Shown one piece after another: positions 20,253 through 21,299 of a stretch of 21,299 nucleotides of DNA. This stretch comes from Smittium mucronatum (lineage: Eukaryota > Kickxellomycota > Harpellomycetes > Harpellales > Legeriomycetaceae). How positions within the stretch are numbered: the stretch's first letter is position 1; each line of letters starts with the position of its first letter. The stretch covers positions 1-21,299 of the forward strand of contig LSSL01005571.1 in assembly GCA_001953115.1 (NCBI GenBank), written 5' to 3'. The position numbers were made by a program, and so were the translations under genes. The notes under the pieces were generated by a model. The model saw only the letters and a program-made list of their open reading frames with translations. It was not told the DNA's origin and did no database searches.

Positions 20253-20516
20253 AATGATATATTACAAATAAATAAAAAAATTAATGAAAATAGAAATAGA
20301 AATAGAAATTTTAGAAAAAATGAATACATTTATTTATCGAGTGCTGAAAACTACATTGATGAACTTCAACTGTTAAAATGGCAAATAAACTTTGCTAAAA
20401 TAACAAATAAATATTGTAAATGTAAAAAAAGACGCTTATTGTTCGGGAAGTGTTATTTTTATATTCATTTATTTGATACAAGTGGATTGTTTTTGACTAA
20501 TAAAAAACTAAAATAA
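20253..20516 (+). pseudogene. 87-codon frame without ATG, possibly ISXO2/Merlin-like transposase N-terminus
   Basis: The frame is open from after a TAA at 20250-20252 to a TAA at 20514-20516 and contains no ATG. It starts with a low-complexity Asn/Arg run coded by an AAATAG microsatellite, then reads ELQLLKWQINFAKITNKYCK, CKCKKRR, GKCYFY and SGLFLTNKKL. ISXO2-type transposases open with a zinc-ribbon (paired Cys, then WRC) followed by a motif like GTFFxxSKL; the order and spacing here are suggestive, with CKC, GKC and SGLFLTNKKL. The match is from memory of the family pattern and weak in detail, and a frame of this length could be chance. Its location between inverted repeats adds some support. 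Confidence 0.3.
20286..20310 (+). repeat. Microsatellite (AAATAG)3
   Basis: Three copies of AAATAG, slightly imperfect at the left, lie inside the 87-codon frame and produce an Asn-Arg repeat there. This is a simple sequence. Confidence 0.75.
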
Positions 20517-20576
20517 CTAAGATAATAGTGTGAAAGAAAAAAAATGCACTTAATATCCAGAAAGTGTCATTTTTGT
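20434..20576 (+). repeat. Degenerate direct repeat, 28-base units 115 bases apart
   Basis: The 28 bases at 20434-20461 and at 20549-20576 agree at about 21 positions; the common core is AAGTGTYATTTTT preceded by CTTA. The first copy is inside the 87-codon frame and the second is downstream of it. This could be an old internal duplication. Confidence 0.35.
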
Positions 20577-20693
20577 CTTAATTTAATTTTGTTAAATTGA
20601 AGCATATTTATTTGGACTATAGCAACTTATCTATTGTATAATAAAATTTGCACATTTCAAAACTTTTTATGTAAAAATTTAGCCCCTGAAAGG

Positions 20694-20808
20694 CTAAGCT
20701 GGGTGATACTATAACCTAAATTAGGTAAATAAGAATACTTTGATAAAGGTTAGCAAAATAACTGATACAAAATTATTCTAACCCAATCAAAACTATGCAA
20801 ATTGATAC
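20694..20808. other. Spacer with recurring TGATAC
   Basis: TGATAC occurs at about 20704, 20763 and 20803, and its complement GTATCA at 20825. The last two flank the T16 tract exactly. No gene is seen. This spacer would contain the left target-site duplication if the minus-strand A-tailed element inserted here. Confidence 0.4.
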
Positions 20809-20824
20809 TTTTTTTTTTTTTTTT
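20809..20824 (-). repeat. A16 tract (T16 on the plus strand)
   Basis: Sixteen uninterrupted T on plus read as a poly(A) tail on the minus strand. The tract is bounded by TGATAC on the left and GTATCA on the right, a 6-base inverted repeat whose meaning is unclear. Confidence 0.85.
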
Positions 20825-20836
20825 GTATCACGGAGT

Positions 20837-20842
20837 TTTATT
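20837..20842 (-). terminator. Poly(A) signal AATAAA
   Basis: On the minus strand AATAAA is followed 12 bases later by the A16 tract, a distance usual for cleavage and polyadenylation. AATAAA alone is common in this AT-rich DNA. Its meaning comes from the A tract and from the open frame and structured segment upstream. Confidence 0.5.
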
Positions 20843-21013
20843 GTAAGATAACGTCATTAAAAACTATACTAAAAAAATATGAAAAAAATAAAAAGACGTA
20901 TAGAAAAGACTATTATCCTAACTACAATAAGCTCCTCTGCCGGACTACCAGCTGCGTACCTACAGGAAAAAGGTTCAATCTACCAACCGAAAGACCCCCC
21001 CTGGCATTGCTTC

Positions 21014-21115
21014 AAGTAGGCTGGATGACTGAGGTTACGTGCAGTCATTAATTAAGCTCTTTTTCAATGAACAACAGTTCATTGAAGCTATTGAGCTCCT
21101 AGTCAGAGCCTACTT
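21014..21115 (-). other. Three-way-junction RNA fold in the 3' UTR
   Basis: Complementary segments nest as follows (plus coordinates). Closing stem: 21014-21022 with 21107-21115, nine perfect pairs. Second stem: 21025-21031 with 21042-21048, seven perfect pairs and a 10-base loop. Third arm: 21055-21059 with 21093-21097, five pairs, enclosing 21063-21072 with 21077-21086, ten perfect pairs and a 4-base loop. About 31 pairs in 102 bases, all mutually compatible, is far more than the surroundings offer. It lies after the stop codon of the minus-strand frame, so in that transcript it would be 3' UTR structure. LINE and SINE 3' ends often carry stem-loops recognised by the reverse transcriptase. 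I do not recognise a named RNA family. Confidence 0.55.
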
Positions 21116-21141
21116 CTAACAGGATTAATAAAATTAGGCTC

Positions 21142-21297
21142 CTACCTAAACGTGGGTTTGATCGACATGGCTTTCCTGCAAATAGCTGTTAGACGTTGAG
21201 ATCCGTCTGACTGTCGAACGCTGGACTTGTGCACTAGAATATGTCTCAGCTGTGCTAAACGATCAGTTTCTCCTGTTTCGAGATGGTCCTCCTCTGG
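21142..21297 (-). CDS. C-terminal end of an unidentified protein, open at the window edge
   Basis: The minus frame is open from the window edge for 51 codons to a TAG at 21144-21142. It includes EEDHLETGETDRLAQLRHIL, then SSVRQSDGSQRLTAI and a basic end KAMSIKPTFR. Codon use is balanced, unlike the Lys/Asn/Ile/Phe frames of the desert, and the frame coincides with the G+C-rich segment. I do not recognise the protein. It could be the end of a LINE ORF2 or of a retroposed host gene. Positions 21188-21211 within it form an 8-pair hairpin with one G-U pair. The other frames here are interrupted or match nothing. Whether the gene is intact cannot be judged, because its start is outside the window. 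Confidence 0.4.
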   Translation of the reverse strand, partial: PEEDHLETGETDRLAQLRHILVHKSSVRQSDGSQRLTAICRKAMSIKPTFR

Positions 21298-21299
21298 AA

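Larger units (their letters stand above)
20130..20693 (+). mobile_element. Possible small DNA-transposon remnant with inverted ends
   Basis: CCTTTCAGGGTC at 20131-20142 is matched on the opposite strand by CCTTTCAGGGGC at 20693-20682 (11 of 12). These inverted ends bound about 560 bases that include one 87-codon frame in plus orientation. The left end continues GGGTCAGTTGCAC. Each end also forms a small local hairpin (CCCT-TTC-AGGG at left, TTAGCC-CCTGAAA-GGCTAA at right). No clear target-site duplication was found, and the matching arms are short, so this could also be coincidence or part of a larger repeat. Confidence 0.35.
20809..21299 (-). mobile_element. 3' end of a poly(A)-tailed retroelement or retrogene (unknown family)
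   Basis: The base composition changes sharply at about 20935, from AT desert to near balanced. On the minus strand the order is that of an mRNA 3' end: an open coding frame entering from beyond 21299 and stopping at 21142, a ~300-base 3' UTR containing a multi-stem fold, AATAAA at 20842-20837, and a 16-base A tract at 20824-20809, 12 bases after the signal. A genomic A tail directly after a poly(A) signal is the mark of target-primed reverse transcription by LINE-type machinery. The element could be a LINE, a SINE or a processed gene copy. The 5' part lies outside the window. The family was not recognised. Confidence 0.55.

Noticed and set aside
20970..20990. GGTTCAATCTACC as a tRNA-type B box (tRNA gene or tRNA-derived SINE)
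   Set aside because: The later positions do not fit the consensus, no A box lies at the right distance, and no cloverleaf can be drawn.
20809..21050. Plus-strand open frame of about 80 codons through the T tract and G+C-rich segment
   Set aside because: It has no early ATG and starts inside the T16 run. The minus-strand mRNA-like order explains the region better. It is not fully excluded.
21014..21115. Hammerhead ribozyme (three-way junction with CTGA at a junction on the minus strand)
   Set aside because: The junction strand begins CTGA, but the required GAAA segment and the rest of the conserved core are absent, so the fold is not a hammerhead as read.

Overview
The window is very AT-rich eukaryotic DNA, by eye only about a fifth to a quarter G+C. 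It holds no intact gene that I can support. What can be read are broken copies of eukaryotic transposable elements in a long AT-rich desert. The best host guess is an AT-rich, transposon-laden microsporidian or a similarly AT-rich protist or fungus. This is inferred only from base composition, low gene density and element types. No host gene is present to settle it.

Layout. Positions 1-412 are a mostly non-coding flank with a possible shred of a gag zinc knuckle at the left edge. Positions 413-3076 (+) are a decayed Ty3/gypsy retrotransposon pol. Its order is protease end, reverse transcriptase start, an internal deletion that removes the RT catalytic core, RT thumb/connection, RNase H, a well-kept linker, then integrase zinc-binding, core and C-terminal regions. 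It has many stops and about ten frame changes. Positions 3077-15860 are roughly 12.8 kb in which I can support no gene, only short repeats and palindromes. At 15864-16019 there is a short coding-like frame with a weak Ty1/copia RT resemblance, followed by a G-rich island at 16262-16505.

Positions 17780-19391 (-) hold a second recognisable gene corpse: a pogo/Tigger-type transposase with CENP-B-like helix-turn-helix DNA binding and a DDE domain. It is spread over all three minus frames. The first two catalytic Asp positions can still be read, and the third appears to be Asn. Positions 20130-20693 are a short unit bounded by inverted CCTTTCAGGG motifs. It encloses an 87-codon frame without ATG that may be an ISXO2/Merlin-like transposase fragment.

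The most distinctive part is the right edge, 20809-21299. It is abruptly richer in G+C. On the minus strand it reads as the 3' end of a polyadenylated transcript copied into DNA: an open frame entering from beyond the window and stopping at 21142, then a segment at 21014-21115 that folds on paper into a compact three-way junction, then AATAAA, then a 16-base A tract. This looks like the 3' terminus of a non-LTR retrotransposon, SINE or retrogene with a structured 3' UTR. I could not assign it to a known family.

The genes do not form a pathway. The window records several waves of element insertion followed by mutational decay.
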